From: Neptunitalea chrysea
GTDB taxonomy: Bacteria; Bacteroidota; Bacteroidia; Flavobacteriales; Flavobacteriaceae
DNA: 62,750 bases
Reading direction: 5' to 3'
Assembly (NCBI RefSeq): GCF_027924145.1
Contig: NZ_BRVP01000020.1
Span: 1-62,750, forward strand
In this document: positions 1 through 9,188 of the stretch, one piece after another
Position numbering within the stretch: position 1 is the first letter of the stretch
Layout of the letters: every line of letters starts with the position of its first letter
Made by a program: the position numbers and the translations under genes
The notes under the pieces: model-generated
The model's database searches: none
What the model saw: the letters and a program-made list of their open reading frames with translations, nothing else
What the model was told of the DNA's origin: nothing

Positions 1-252
1 GGCTGGTAAACGCTTCTTTACTTTACGCCGTAGACTTAACCCAAGCTGCTGATACTTTTTCTTTAAGTGCTTGTTCTATAGCTGAATCATCTTTTTCTTG
101 TAAGCTATAGTAAAAGTGTATTTTACTACTTAGTAAAACACGGTAAGCCTTACTCCATGTTCCCGAGAAATCTCGGCAGCACTTTTTCCGTTGTCAAACT
201 CTTTTAAAATCTTAGCGATTTATACCGGTGAAAATTTACTCTTCTTCACACT
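1..252 (-). pseudogene. Decayed IS3-family transposase (OrfA plus scrap of OrfB)
   Basis: Read from 252 down, the minus strand gives VKKSKFSPV, a stop, then IAKILKEFDNGKSAAEISRE, which matches the N-terminal helix-turn-helix of IS3-family OrfA. Two more in-frame stops follow. The far end reads YQQLGLSLRRKVKKRLPA, a recognisable piece of the OrfB N-terminal region, so the middle has been deleted. The gene runs off the window edge and cannot be functional. It lies outside the repeat that marks the island's left boundary, so it belongs to the flanking DNA or to an older element there. Confidence 0.75.
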
Positions 253-345
253 GTTTAAAGTTACTAAAATTTATACTTGTAAACAGTTCAGTCTTATGGG
301 GAGCTTACAAATGGATTTGAAGTTTCTGTTTTAAATTAGAGATAT

Positions 346-471
346 GGTGTTAAAATAGATGACTTTATTTACCTTTTAAATACTTGTAAAAAATTAAAAA
401 CCCTGTAAGTCATACGATTACAGGGTTTTTAAAGTTGTTTGTGTTATAAAAAGTGGAGTCGGAGAGAACGA
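346..471. repeat. Left attachment-site repeat (attL) with displaced tmRNA 3' end
   Basis: This segment is a direct repeat of 25380-25503. Both copies hold GGTGT(C/T)AAAATAGATGA, the tmRNA terminator hairpin (CCCTGTAA...TTACAGGG, here 401-424) and then the tmRNA 3' end TGGAGTCGGAGAGAA (454-468). Here the tmRNA sequence breaks off after that and is followed by unrelated DNA, as expected for the displaced 3' fragment left when an element integrates in ssrA. The exact crossover point cannot be read. The identity extends at least through 468, with CGA following after a one-base offset. Confidence 0.8.
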
Positions 472-524
472 CCAGAATTTCAATTTCCTAGTGTTTACAA
501 GGGTTTAGCGTGGACGCTAGGATA

Positions 525-557
525 GGGGGTATCCATATTGGTGTCACTTTAACATTT
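525..557. repeat. Island-end repeat with integrase arm-type-like site
   Basis: GGGGGT, then A, then TCCATATTGGTGTCA (525-546) matches 25365-25386 with one difference (G for A). The adjoining CACTTTAACATTT (545-557) also recurs at 25293-25305 near the integrase start. Sharing of short motifs between the two element ends is typical of integrase or excisionase binding sites. The function is inferred. Confidence 0.5.
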
Positions 558-658
558 CGCTAAGTTTTTTAAGATAAAATAGGGGATAAAACGTTCAAAT
601 TATAGGAAAAATTATGTGAAATCACATGTGTGAATTATATTCATTAATATTGAACTCA

Positions 659-1548
659 TTTAAACTTTTTTCTTTTTAAATTTTCTTGATGCTATAACAA
701 TAAAAGCTATGTAATAAAGACCTTTCCAAGATTCAGTGGTTGTATCATATCTATTAAGGAGTGATCTAAACCCATCCAACCATGGGTTGGTTCGCTTAAT
801 GGCATATTGCTGCCTATAAGTTCTTTATCAAAATATTCATCTCTCTCATGGTTGCTGTTACGTTTGTTAAAACAAATATTGCCTGAACAAACTTTTCTTA
901 GCTCTTTAGAGTCAAAACCTGCGTCTGCATTGAGGAATAACACATCTACAGCAATATTAGCTTGTTCTAAATTTGCAGTAACCTTTTCAAACTGAACCTC
1001 AATATTATATAAATCATTGTGGTTTCCTGCAATAGGCTCTGACATTGCTAATGGCAATCCATGCCTATCGGTCAGGTAGAGTGAATTGGTTGTTTTTCGT
1101 TTCTTCCTTCCCTGATAATCAACCTGCTCACCACCTCTGATGGCAGGCGTATGGCTTCCATCCAAATCCACACTGGAAAGGTCAAGTTTTGAGCGATGAC
1201 GCTTAAGAAATTCAATCCAGCAAGCTTTCCAAAAACCACACCGACTCCACTTGCGATAATGATAGTAAACGGATTGCCAGCATACAACCTTCCCTGTAAA
1301 AATAGCTTTTACCGGAAGCTGAAACCATTGCACACCAGTTTTAAGCTTATAAAGTATCGCATTTATGATCTCTGACAAGGGAACAGTTACAGCAAATCCA
1401 CGACGGGCTTTAGGTATATAAGGAACTATCTTTAATTCTATTGTATCTTTGTCAAGTACACTGTACATAAAGGGTTGGTTTTGATAATTGTATGTTTAGC
1501 AACACAAATATCTACAACCCTTTTACTTTATTCTAAAAAAAGTTTAAA
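659..1548 (-). mobile_element. IS5-type insertion sequence, 890 bp, inactive
   Basis: The ends are 13-bp perfect inverted repeats (TTTAAACTTTTTT at 659-671 and its complement at 1536-1548). They are flanked on both sides by TCA (656-658 and 1549-1551), a 3-bp target duplication of the TNA type known for some IS5 subgroups. A single transposase gene fills the element and its stop lies within the left inverted repeat. Its transposase is broken, so it could move only if a transposase were supplied in trans. Confidence 0.75.
660..1468 (-). pseudogene. IS5-family DDE transposase, frameshifted
   Basis: The N-terminal part has the DUF4096-like region followed by a DDE domain, with the first Asp in DLDGSHTPAI and the second in NADAGFD. 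After FDKEL (about 842-827) the open frame turns into unrelated sequence and stops at 707. Shifting by one base restores QQYAIKRTNPWLDGFRSLL and a normal C-terminus ending at 660, so one base has been lost. The position normally holding the catalytic Glu (YAIERT in relatives) is Lys here, a second inactivating change. The start at 1468 gives the full N-terminus. Confidence 0.8.
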
Positions 1549-1817
1549 TCACTTCATTATAATATATTATACAAGTTTATTTTAGTACTTAAGGGGTGAA
1601 AAAAAATTTAGTAAGGTGGAGTAAATACACTGAAATATTGAAATAAAGAGGAAATCGAACCATTTCTCGCAAGTCGTATTATACTTGGGTTTTCAATCCA
1701 CTTATTAACCTAATCATTTTTCATACGTCAATCAGGAAACAATACATACCATTTCGGAAACATTTTAGTACCTACTTCGGCTCATCTTTGTGGTATAGAA
1801 ATTTAAAATATATCACA

Positions 1818-2620
1818 ATGAAAACTATTTTTATTACCGGAGCCTCTTCCGGATTAGGAAAGGAAACCGCCAAATTATTTCAAAAGAACGGCTGGCAAGT
1901 CATTGCCACAATGCGTAATCCTGAAAAAGAACAGGAACTGTCAGTATTAGAAAATGTTTCTATCCATCAACTGGATATCACTGAAACAGAAAATATGGAT
2001 TCTTTGGTCAAGGAACTTACAGCGAATTATAAAATTGACTTGGTCTTGAATAATGCAGGGTATGGACTTATTGGGCCTTTGGAAGGATTATCTCAAACAC
2101 AAATTGTAAAACTAGATCAATACTAATTTGTTAGGTGTTATAGCTGTAACCAAAGCTTTCCTCCCTTATTTTAGAAAACGACAATCAGGCAATTTTATCA
2201 ATATCACTTCAAGTTTTGGTTTGTTAGGATTTCCAACCTGCTCTGTTTATTCAGCTACAAAATTTGCTGTTGATGGTTTTTCAGAAAGTCTAGCCTATGA
2301 ACTGGCCGGGTTTGGTATTCGTGTGAAGATGGTAGCGCCTGGAGGTATTAAAGCAGATTTTGCTACACGCTCGATGGATATGGGGCAGCCATCCGGCTTA
2401 TGAAAATTTAGTAGCCAAAGTCAGTGAAGGGTATAGCCCGGAGCAACTGGAAAATTATACCGAAGCCATGGCTATTGCGAAGGTCATTTACCAAGCAGCT
2501 ACCGAAGGGAAAGACCAGCTGCGCTATGTTGCCGGAGAAGATGCCATTGAGTTATATAAAGAGCGTACTGAGCAAGGGGCTGAACAACATTACCAGCGGA
2601 TAAAATCGATGCTTAATTAA
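1818..2620 (+). pseudogene. Short-chain dehydrogenase/reductase, broken by two frameshifts
   Basis: The sequence starts MKTIFITGASSGLGKETAKL, with the TGxxxGxG cofactor motif of classical SDR enzymes, then LVLNNAGYG (NNAG motif). The frame breaks near 2126 and resumes as LLGVIAVTKAFLPYF, followed by the catalytic Ser region (INITSSFG) and YSATK (YxxxK). A second break lies near 2390, after which HPAYENLVAKVSEGYSPEQL continues to the stop at 2620. All three pieces are one gene of roughly 265 codons. The conserved start is 1818 rather than the upstream ATG at 1788. It would have been an NAD(P)-dependent oxidoreductase of unknown substrate. Confidence 0.85.
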
Positions 2621-2653
2621 ATTTGATTAATAAGCCTACATAAATGTAATGCA

Positions 2654-2661
2654 TACATTTG
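2654..2661 (+). promoter_or_regulatory. Bacteroidota -7 promoter box (TACATTTG)
   Basis: An exact TAnnTTTG match lies 27 bases upstream of the AraC remnant start at 2689. It is a plausible relic promoter of that gene. No clear -33 element was found. Confidence 0.4.
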
Positions 2662-2688
2662 TAGCAGACGTACCTAAAATTAAAGCCT

Positions 2689-2869
2689 ATGAAACCCTTT
2701 GTATTTAATTCTATTTCCGCCTTACACAAGGCAATGGGACTTCCAAAAACCGTTACATCCGCTCATAAGTTTGGTCGATTATGGAAGTATACAGGCAGAT
2801 GTCAGTGAGCTTTCCAAAGGAATGGTGCTTAATTTTTACAATACAGAAGTTAACTTTTCCTTATTTTAA
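2689..2869 (+). pseudogene. AraC-family regulator, N-terminal remnant
   Basis: The remnant begins MKPFVFNSISALHKAMGLPK, and after a one-base frameshift near 2752 continues PLHPLISLVDYGSIQADVSE and GMVLNFYN. This is the N-terminal start typical of Bacteroidota AraC regulators that accompany SDR and aldo/keto reductase genes. The effector domain is cut off and the C-terminal DNA-binding domain is absent. Its position directly behind the broken SDR gene suggests a former regulator-plus-reductase cassette. Confidence 0.6.
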
Positions 2870-2931
2870 CAGTGTTTGGGTTAGAATGAGGTGTAATTTT
2901 GATGGGTTTTTAATAAGAGAAGACAATTTGC

Positions 2932-3131
2932 CTGCGGTGGATTATCCAACACCAAGTGGTGGTAATCCCTAAATCTGCAACTTCCCAGCGGATTCAAGAG
3001 AATATAGCACACTCTTCGATTTTGCATTGTCTGAGGAAGAAGCGAAGCAAATTGATGCGCTCCCAATCATGGGATTTAGAGGAGAATTACCCCAAATTTG
3101 GGCGGAGTGGATTTCACCGGAAAGTATATAA
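2932..3131 (+). pseudogene. Aldo/keto reductase, C-terminal remnant
   Basis: LRWIIQHQVVVIPKSATSQR is the conserved NADPH-binding C-terminal segment of aldo/keto reductases (VIPKS motif). After QENIA the frame shifts by one base and continues FDFALSEEEAKQIDALP to the stop TAA at 3129-3131. Only the last 65 or so codons remain. About 60 bp of unreadable scar separate it from the AraC remnant, so one deletion removed the 3' part of the regulator and the 5' part of the reductase. Confidence 0.7.
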
Positions 3132-3226
3132 AGTTTTCAAGTATTATTTGTAAACTTTTAAAAGCAATAAAATCCTTCCTATTTAACTATTTTATTGCTT
3201 AAATTGCACCTATAGAGCTACGAGTT

Positions 3227-6010
3227 ATGGGGGAAATTAAGAAAGGGTACCTAAAGGTTTTTGGAATGATTCTAGGTTGTTTGGGGCTATGCATCGGCTG
3301 CCAATCGGGAAGTGACCGTCAGGAGAAAGATCACATCCGAATTGGTTTTTCACAGGCAATGACTACCGATGAATGGCGACAGCAGATGGATAAGTCCATG
3401 AAAATTGAAGCTTCCTTACATCCTGAAGTGGAATTAATGATTGCCGATGCACATAACGATGTAGCCACTCAGATTCAAGATATTCAATCTTTATTAGATT
3501 CTGATATTAATGTATTGATTGTTTCTCCTATAGCTTCTGAGCCCATTACTCCGATAGTGAAAAAAGCTTATAAGAAAGGTATTCCGGTATTAATAGTAGA
3601 TCGTAAAATAGAGGGGGAATCTTATACTGCATATTTGGGTGCCGATAATATTGAAATCGGTAGAACGGCAGCCAATTATATTGTAGCCAATCAATCCGGA
3701 TCCGGGAAGATTATCGAAATTACGGGTCTGAAAGAATCTTCTCCGGCCTATGAACGCGGACTTGGTTTCTCGCAGATTATCCGTGATTATCCCAAGGTTT
3801 CCGTAGTGGCTACCATTGACGGTGATTGGGAAAAGGGATCGGTTAAAGAACCTCTAAAAAAAATACTTGCCGAATTTCCAGATGTAGAATATGTATATGC
3901 TCAAAATGATCGTATGGCTTTGGGTGCTTGGGAGGTGGCACAATCTATGGGATTAGAACACCAACTTAAATTTGTGGGGGTAGATGGACTTAATACACCC
4001 AATGGGGGTATTCAATTGGTGAAAAAGGGAATGTTAGAGGCTACGGTACTGTATCCTACCGGGGGGAATGAGGCTTTAAAACTGGCCTTGCAGATGTATC
4101 AAGGAGAAACCGTTCCAAGGAGAAATCTACTGAATTCCATTATCATCAATAAGATGAATGCCGAATTGATGGAAAATCAGATGGATAAAATAGATCAGCA
4201 ACAGTACATCATTGATTCACAACAACAAGCCATTCGGGTACAGGAAGCACAATATACCACACAACGTAACTTGCTGTTTGGGTTGTTATTTTTCTGTTTG
4301 GGTTCTATAGGATTGGCTGCCTACAGTATTTATTCTACCGTATTTATTAAAAAGAAGAAGAAAGAGTTGGAGCTGAATAACCAAACCATCTTGCAACAAA
4401 AAGAGGAATTGGAAGTGGTTACTGAAAAATTACAAGTTTCGCACCGGGCACGTTCTGATTTCTTTACTGGGATGTCACATGAGTTTAAAACACCTTTAAC
4501 GTTAATTTTAGGTTATACAGAGGCCTTATTACAGAATCCGAAGCTTAAGGATTTGCATATGGTTTCTGATATAAGACAAGTATATTACAATTCTAACCGT
4601 TTGTATCGACTCATTAATCAATTGTTAGATTTTCGCAAAATTGAGGAACAAAAACTAAAACTCAATGTGGCAGAAATTGAGTTGAAGCCTTTTTTAAATC
4701 AATTGTCCAAGTTCTTTGCTACCGAAGCTTTGAAAAGACATATCGATTTTGAATGTAGCTGTGAACCCGAAACATTGGTATTGCATGCGGATAGGGATTA
4801 TTTGGATAAAATTTTCTTCAACTTGCTTTCCAATGCTTTTAAGTTTACTCCGGATAATGGTTGTATTACCGTACAAGTACAGCAGATAGCCGGTAGCGAA
4901 ATTGTCATTCGCTTCCGCGATAGCGGTATCGGTATTCCCGAGTCCGAGTTATCCAAGGTATTTCAACCCTTTTTTCAGGCTTCTAACAATCATCGCAACA
5001 GTTCGGGAATCGGATTGTATTTGGTGAAAGAATATATGGAACTTCATGGCGGTAGGGCAGCGGTACATAGCAAACACGGAACCGAGTTTGTGCTACACTT
5101 TTTAGCAGGAGATGCGGCTCTTCCTATAACTACTTCCGGTTACCAATCGGTAGTGGGTAGTTTGGAAGGACTGATGGAAGGTATGGCACCTTTAGATATT
5201 ACAGAGGGGCAACCGTCTCCAAAAATACTTAGCTCTCAGGAACGCTATACCTTGCTGGTTATTGAGGATAATAGAGAACTGGTTACTTTCTTAGAAAATA
5301 AACTACAGGATGAGTTTGAAGTGCTTGTATCGGATGGTTCCGATGCACTTAGCAAGGCCCAAGAGGAAATTCCAGATGTTATTTTATGTGATGTGAGTTT
5401 GCAGTACACCAATGGTTTTGACATTAGTAAACAGTTGAAACAGGACTTGAGAACTTCTCATATTCCAATTCTGATTCTATCCGCTTTTTCCAACCATGAA
5501 TCTGTACTACAAGGACTTGAATCGGGTATTGATATGTACCTGACTAAACCGTTTAACTTTTCTGTACTTCGCCAATCCTTACATACGGTACTGTTTAATA
5601 GGGAAAAGTTACGGTACTACTTTACTCATAATATTTATAAAATACAGGATAATGATGCAGAGTTTAATAGCTCGGAACAAAAATTCTTAACGAAGATGAA
5701 CGAACTCATTGAGGCTAATTTTGAGAATCCTGATTTTACGGTAGAATCTTTGGCAGAGGCCTTGAATGTATCAAGAGTTCAATTGTATAGAAAAGTAAAA
5801 GCTTTATTAGGTCATAGTATCAGTGATCATATGAACGAGATGAAATTGGAGAGCGCTAAAGTATGGTTGGCCGCAGGAAAAATGAACATTTCCGAAGTTG
5901 CTTACAAGCTAGGATTCTCTTCACCTAATTATTTCTCTACAACGTTTAAAGCTAAATATGGAGTTAGTCCTCGTGAGTTTCAAATTCAGCTCCGATCTAC
6001 CCAACATTAA
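3227..6010 (+). CDS. Hybrid two-component regulator with periplasmic sugar-binding sensor (fructan PUL regulator)
   Basis: One-protein signalling system of 927 residues. An N-terminal hydrophobic segment ending in a lipobox-like LCIGC (residues 21-25) acts as signal or anchor. A LacI/RbsB-type periplasmic binding domain spans about 36-310, a membrane helix about 348-373, then HisKA with phospho-acceptor H418 (SHEFKTPL), an HATPase domain (about 515-625), a receiver with D722 (CDVSL) and K774, and an AraC-type DNA-binding domain (about 820-925). This layout matches Bacteroides thetaiotaomicron BT1754, known to bind fructose and switch on the fructan locus. The next genes are a complete fructan locus in the same direction, so the same role is inferred. 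Its own 206-bp downstream gap carries a candidate binding site. Confidence 0.9.
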   Translation: MGEIKKGYLKVFGMILGCLGLCIGCQSGSDRQEKDHIRIGFSQAMTTDEWRQQMDKSMKIEASLHPEVELMIADAHNDVATQIQDIQSLLDSDINVLIVSPIASEPITPIVKKAYKKGIPVLIVDRKIEGESYTAYLGADNIEIGRTAANYIVANQSGSGKIIEITGLKESSPAYERGLGFSQIIRDYPKVSVVATIDGDWEKGSVKEPLKKILAEFPDVEYVYAQNDRMALGAWEVAQSMGLEHQLKFVGVDGLNTPNGGIQLVKKGMLEATVLYPTGGNEALKLALQMYQGETVPRRNLLNSIIINKMNAELMENQMDKIDQQQYIIDSQQQAIRVQEAQYTTQRNLLFGLLFFCLGSIGLAAYSIYSTVFIKKKKKELELNNQTILQQKEELEVVTEKLQVSHRARSDFFTGMSHEFKTPLTLILGYTEALLQNPKLKDLHMVSDIRQVYYNSNRLYRLINQLLDFRKIEEQKLKLNVAEIELKPFLNQLSKFFATEALKRHIDFECSCEPETLVLHADRDYLDKIFFNLLSNAFKFTPDNGCITVQVQQIAGSEIVIRFRDSGIGIPESELSKVFQPFFQASNNHRNSSGIGLYLVKEYMELHGGRAAVHSKHGTEFVLHFLAGDAALPITTSGYQSVVGSLEGLMEGMAPLDITEGQPSPKILSSQERYTLLVIEDNRELVTFLENKLQDEFEVLVSDGSDALSKAQEEIPDVILCDVSLQYTNGFDISKQLKQDLRTSHIPILILSAFSNHESVLQGLESGIDMYLTKPFNFSVLRQSLHTVLFNREKLRYYFTHNIYKIQDNDAEFNSSEQKFLTKMNELIEANFENPDFTVESLAEALNVSRVQLYRKVKALLGHSISDHMNEMKLESAKVWLAAGKMNISEVAYKLGFSSPNYFSTTFKAKYGVSPREFQIQLRSTQH

Positions 6011-6018
6011 AAGGTAAC

Positions 6019-6048
6019 ATAAGTATAAGTAATGTAATATAAGTATAA
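6019..6048 (+). promoter_or_regulatory. Candidate regulator site: 10-bp direct repeat at 20-bp spacing
   Basis: ATAAGTATAA occurs at 6019-6028 and again at 6039-6048, exactly 20 bp apart, so both lie on the same DNA face. The pair sits just after the sensor gene and about 170 bp before the transporter start. Tandem half-sites on the same helical face are what a dimer of AraC-type domains would contact. The assignment to the upstream hybrid regulator is inference. Confidence 0.45.
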
Positions 6049-6216
6049 CTATAACGTTTTCGTTTTTGTGTTGCTTTTGTGTTAATGTATTGGTATTCAG
6101 TTTTTTGATTGTTTTTTTTTAAAATATTGCCAAGAGTATAAATAATTGAAACAATCTTAAAAATAAAAATATCTGAATCCGTCTACATTGCCAGAGCAAT
6201 TCAAAAATATAGTTAC

Positions 6217-7572
6217 ATGAACAAGTTATATGCCTGGTCAATCAGTGCAGCTCTTGCAGGATTTCTTTTCGGTTTTGATACGGTGGTGATATCGGGAGCC
6301 GATAAACAATTACAAGCTCTTTGGAATACCTCTGACGCTTTTCATGGTATTGTAGTGATGGGGATGGCGCTTTGGGGTACTGTTGTAGGCGCTCTTTTCG
6401 GTAGTTATCCCACGAATCAATATGGTCGTAAAAACACTTTATTAATCATAGGAATTCTATATTTAATATCGGCATTAGGTTCAGGGTTAGCTACTGATCC
6501 ATATACCTTTTCAGTATTCAGGTTTATTGGTGGGTTAGGAGTAGGTGCCTCTACAATAGCGGCTCCGGCTTATGTGTCGGAAATTGCACCTCCCGAGAAA
6601 CGTGGATTTTTGGTATCCTTATATCAGTTTAATATTGTATTGGGTATACTAATGGCCTTCTTATCCAATTATTTATTACGAAATGCCGGTAGTGAGCCTT
6701 GGAGATGGATGGTAGGGATTGAAGCGGCACCTGCTTTTTTATATTGTTTGTTTGTGGTGCTTATTCCTAGAAGCCCACGTTGGTTAATATCCAAAGCACG
6801 TATAGAAGAAGCACGAAAGGTAATGGCTTCTTTTGTTAAACCTGACGAAATTGAAGCTCGGATGTTGTATATTCAAGAAAAGAACGATTCGTATAACATT
6901 AAAGAATCTATTTTTTACAAAAAGTATCGCTTTCCGTTAACCTTGGCATTTTTAATTGCCTTTTTCAATCAACTCAGTGGTATCAATGCCTTTTTATACT
7001 ATGCTCCCCGTATTTTTGAAACGGCAGGACTCGGGGAGAGTACTTCTTTGTTAAGTAGTATTGGAATTGGAGTGGTAAACTTACTGTTTACCCTGTTAGG
7101 GGTATACCTTATAGACAAAGCTGGTAGACGTCAGTTGTTAATCATAGGTTCTATAGGCTATATTATATCCTTGAGTTTGGTTTCTATGGCTTTTTTACTA
7201 GGTTGGGAAGGCATTTGGGTGCCGGTATTTTTGTTCTTGTTTATTGCTTCCCATGCCATAGGTCAAGGAGCTATTATATGGGTATTTATATCGGAGATAT
7301 TTCCCAATCATTTACGTGCCTCCGGGCAGGCTTTCGGTAGCTCAACCCATTGGGTATTGGCAGCTATTATACCCTCTTTAATTCCTGTTTTATTCGGTAC
7401 TATTGGTCCAGCCTACGTATTTGGATTTTTTGCCTTGATGATGGTCTTACAATTGGTTTTTGCGCTCTATATGATGCCGGAAACCAAAGGAAAGTCCTTG
7501 GAGGAACTCAGTGAGGAACTCACCTTTAGCAGGGCGAAAAAAAAAGTAGTATTAGAAAGTAATCAAATTTAA
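6217..7572 (+). CDS. Sugar-porter family MFS transporter, probable fructose importer
   Basis: Twelve-helix inner membrane sugar symporter of 451 residues. It shows the sugar-porter signatures in order: GFDTVVISG in helix 1, YGRKN after helix 2, RFIGGLGVG, SEIAPPEKRG, PRSPRWL after helix 6, NQLSGINAFLYYAP in helix 7 and PETKGKSLEEL at the C-terminus. It is the first gene of the run to 17906, with the GH32 gene starting 11 bp after its stop. In the B. thetaiotaomicron fructan locus the gene in this role (BT1758) brings fructose into the cytoplasm, and the fructokinase here would phosphorylate it. The substrate is inferred from context. Confidence 0.88.
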   Translation: MNKLYAWSISAALAGFLFGFDTVVISGADKQLQALWNTSDAFHGIVVMGMALWGTVVGALFGSYPTNQYGRKNTLLIIGILYLISALGSGLATDPYTFSVFRFIGGLGVGASTIAAPAYVSEIAPPEKRGFLVSLYQFNIVLGILMAFLSNYLLRNAGSEPWRWMVGIEAAPAFLYCLFVVLIPRSPRWLISKARIEEARKVMASFVKPDEIEARMLYIQEKNDSYNIKESIFYKKYRFPLTLAFLIAFFNQLSGINAFLYYAPRIFETAGLGESTSLLSSIGIGVVNLLFTLLGVYLIDKAGRRQLLIIGSIGYIISLSLVSMAFLLGWEGIWVPVFLFLFIASHAIGQGAIIWVFISEIFPNHLRASGQAFGSSTHWVLAAIIPSLIPVLFGTIGPAYVFGFFALMMVLQLVFALYMMPETKGKSLEELSEELTFSRAKKKVVLESNQI

Positions 7573-7583
7573 ATAACACAACG

Positions 7584-9182
7584 ATGATGAACCATACTAT
7601 AATTGCCAAACGGCTCTGTTATGCAGCTGTTTGGATGACCTTAGCTTGCGGGGCGCAACAGCCTAAGGAACCTATAACGACTACCGAACCTACTAAAACG
7701 TTGGAAGATGCAGATTACCGCCCTCACTTCCATTTTGCTCCGGAAAAACATTGGATGAACGACCCCAATGGAATGTTCTACCTGGATGGTACCTACCATT
7801 TGTTTTATCAATACTATCCCGATGGGAATGTTTGGGGTCCGATGCACTGGGGACATGCAACTACCAAAGATCTATTGCGTTGGGATGAAAAACCCATTGC
7901 TATTTACCCTGACAGTTTAGGATATATATTTTCTGGGAGTGCTGTGGTAGATTTAAAAAACAGTTCCGGTTTAGGAACTCGAGAAAATCCTCCTGTGGTG
8001 GCCATGTTTACCTACCATGATCCAATCAAAGAACGTGAAGGAAGAGAGAACTTTCAAAATCAGGCGATAGCATACAGTACCGACCAGGGAGCTACCTGGC
8101 GTAAATATGCTATGAATCCAGTTATTCCCAATCCGGGAATTAAGGACTTTCGAGATCCAAAAATACATTGGGATGCTGAGCATCAACAGTGGATTGTAGT
8201 ACTGGCTGTATTAGATAGAGTATACTTCTATACTTCCAAGGATTTAAAAGAGTGGACTAAAGTTTCCGAATTTGGAAATGGACAAGGAGCCCATGGCGGG
8301 GTATGGGAATGTCCTGATTTTTTTCCTATGCCGGTAGCCGGTACAAACGAAACCAAATGGGTGCTGATACAAAGTTTAAATCCAGGAGCTATTAACGGAG
8401 GGTCCGGTACCCAATATTTTATCGGAGACTTTGATGGTAAGGTATTTACCCCGGTTAAAGCAATGCAAAATTTACCGGAGAACCATTCGTATTGGTTAGA
8501 TTTTGGTAGGGATAATTATGCCGGAGTCTCTTGGGCTAATCTGCCTGAAAAGGATGGAAGAATTCTGTATTTGGGGTGGATGACCAACTGGCAGTATGCA
8601 CAGGAAGTTCCTACCGAAACTTGGAGAGGAGCAATGACCTTGCCTCGGGAACTTACCTTGCACAAACAGCAAAACCAATACCGTTTGCATACCGCCCCGG
8701 CTCAAGAGCTATGGGCATATACTGATACTATTCGTTACCAAAAACAAGTTACTGTGGATGCAGATATTACCTTGGCTCCGGGCTCGGAAGTAGACTTAAC
8801 TAAAACAGTGATAACGTTTTCGATACCTGATGTAGCCAAGCAGAAGTATACATTTCAATTGACCTCGGCTGCCGATACCTTAACCTTTGGCTATGATGGG
8901 AATACTGATTCTTTTTTCTTAGATCGTTCTGCGATGGCAACATCCGGTTTTCATCCTGATTTTGCTTCCCACCAAGTCATAGCACCTCGGATTTCCAAGG
9001 ATAAGCAGATAACAGTTACCCTGATTTTGGATACAACTTCTTTGGAACTCTTTTTTGATGATGGTGTAACGGTTATGACCAATATTTTTTTTCCAAAATT
9101 CCCCTTGACAGAATTGATAGCAGTTCAAAGTATAATTCCCTACCAACTTAAAGATGTGAACATTAACCAATTAAAATTGTAA
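7584..9182 (+). CDS. GH32 fructan hydrolase (levanase/inulinase type), lipoprotein
   Basis: Hydrolyses beta-fructosyl linkages. A signal ending in a lipobox (TLACG) precedes the mature protein. GH32 catalytic motifs are intact: HWMNDPNG with nucleophile D60, FRDP with D191 as transition-state stabiliser, and WECPDFF with acid/base E242. A C-terminal beta-sandwich follows. The 532-residue length is normal for an exo-acting levanase/inulinase, and the full NDPNG motif also favours an enzyme that releases fructose. It probably acts in the periplasm or at the cell surface. The start at 7584 is the first of two adjacent ATGs and the second works equally well. Levan versus inulin specificity cannot be read from sequence. 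Confidence 0.9.
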   Translation: MMNHTIIAKRLCYAAVWMTLACGAQQPKEPITTTEPTKTLEDADYRPHFHFAPEKHWMNDPNGMFYLDGTYHLFYQYYPDGNVWGPMHWGHATTKDLLRWDEKPIAIYPDSLGYIFSGSAVVDLKNSSGLGTRENPPVVAMFTYHDPIKEREGRENFQNQAIAYSTDQGATWRKYAMNPVIPNPGIKDFRDPKIHWDAEHQQWIVVLAVLDRVYFYTSKDLKEWTKVSEFGNGQGAHGGVWECPDFFPMPVAGTNETKWVLIQSLNPGAINGGSGTQYFIGDFDGKVFTPVKAMQNLPENHSYWLDFGRDNYAGVSWANLPEKDGRILYLGWMTNWQYAQEVPTETWRGAMTLPRELTLHKQQNQYRLHTAPAQELWAYTDTIRYQKQVTVDADITLAPGSEVDLTKTVITFSIPDVAKQKYTFQLTSAADTLTFGYDGNTDSFFLDRSAMATSGFHPDFASHQVIAPRISKDKQITVTLILDTTSLELFFDDGVTVMTNIFFPKFPLTELIAVQSIIPYQLKDVNINQLKL

Positions 9183-9188
9183 CGGTCT

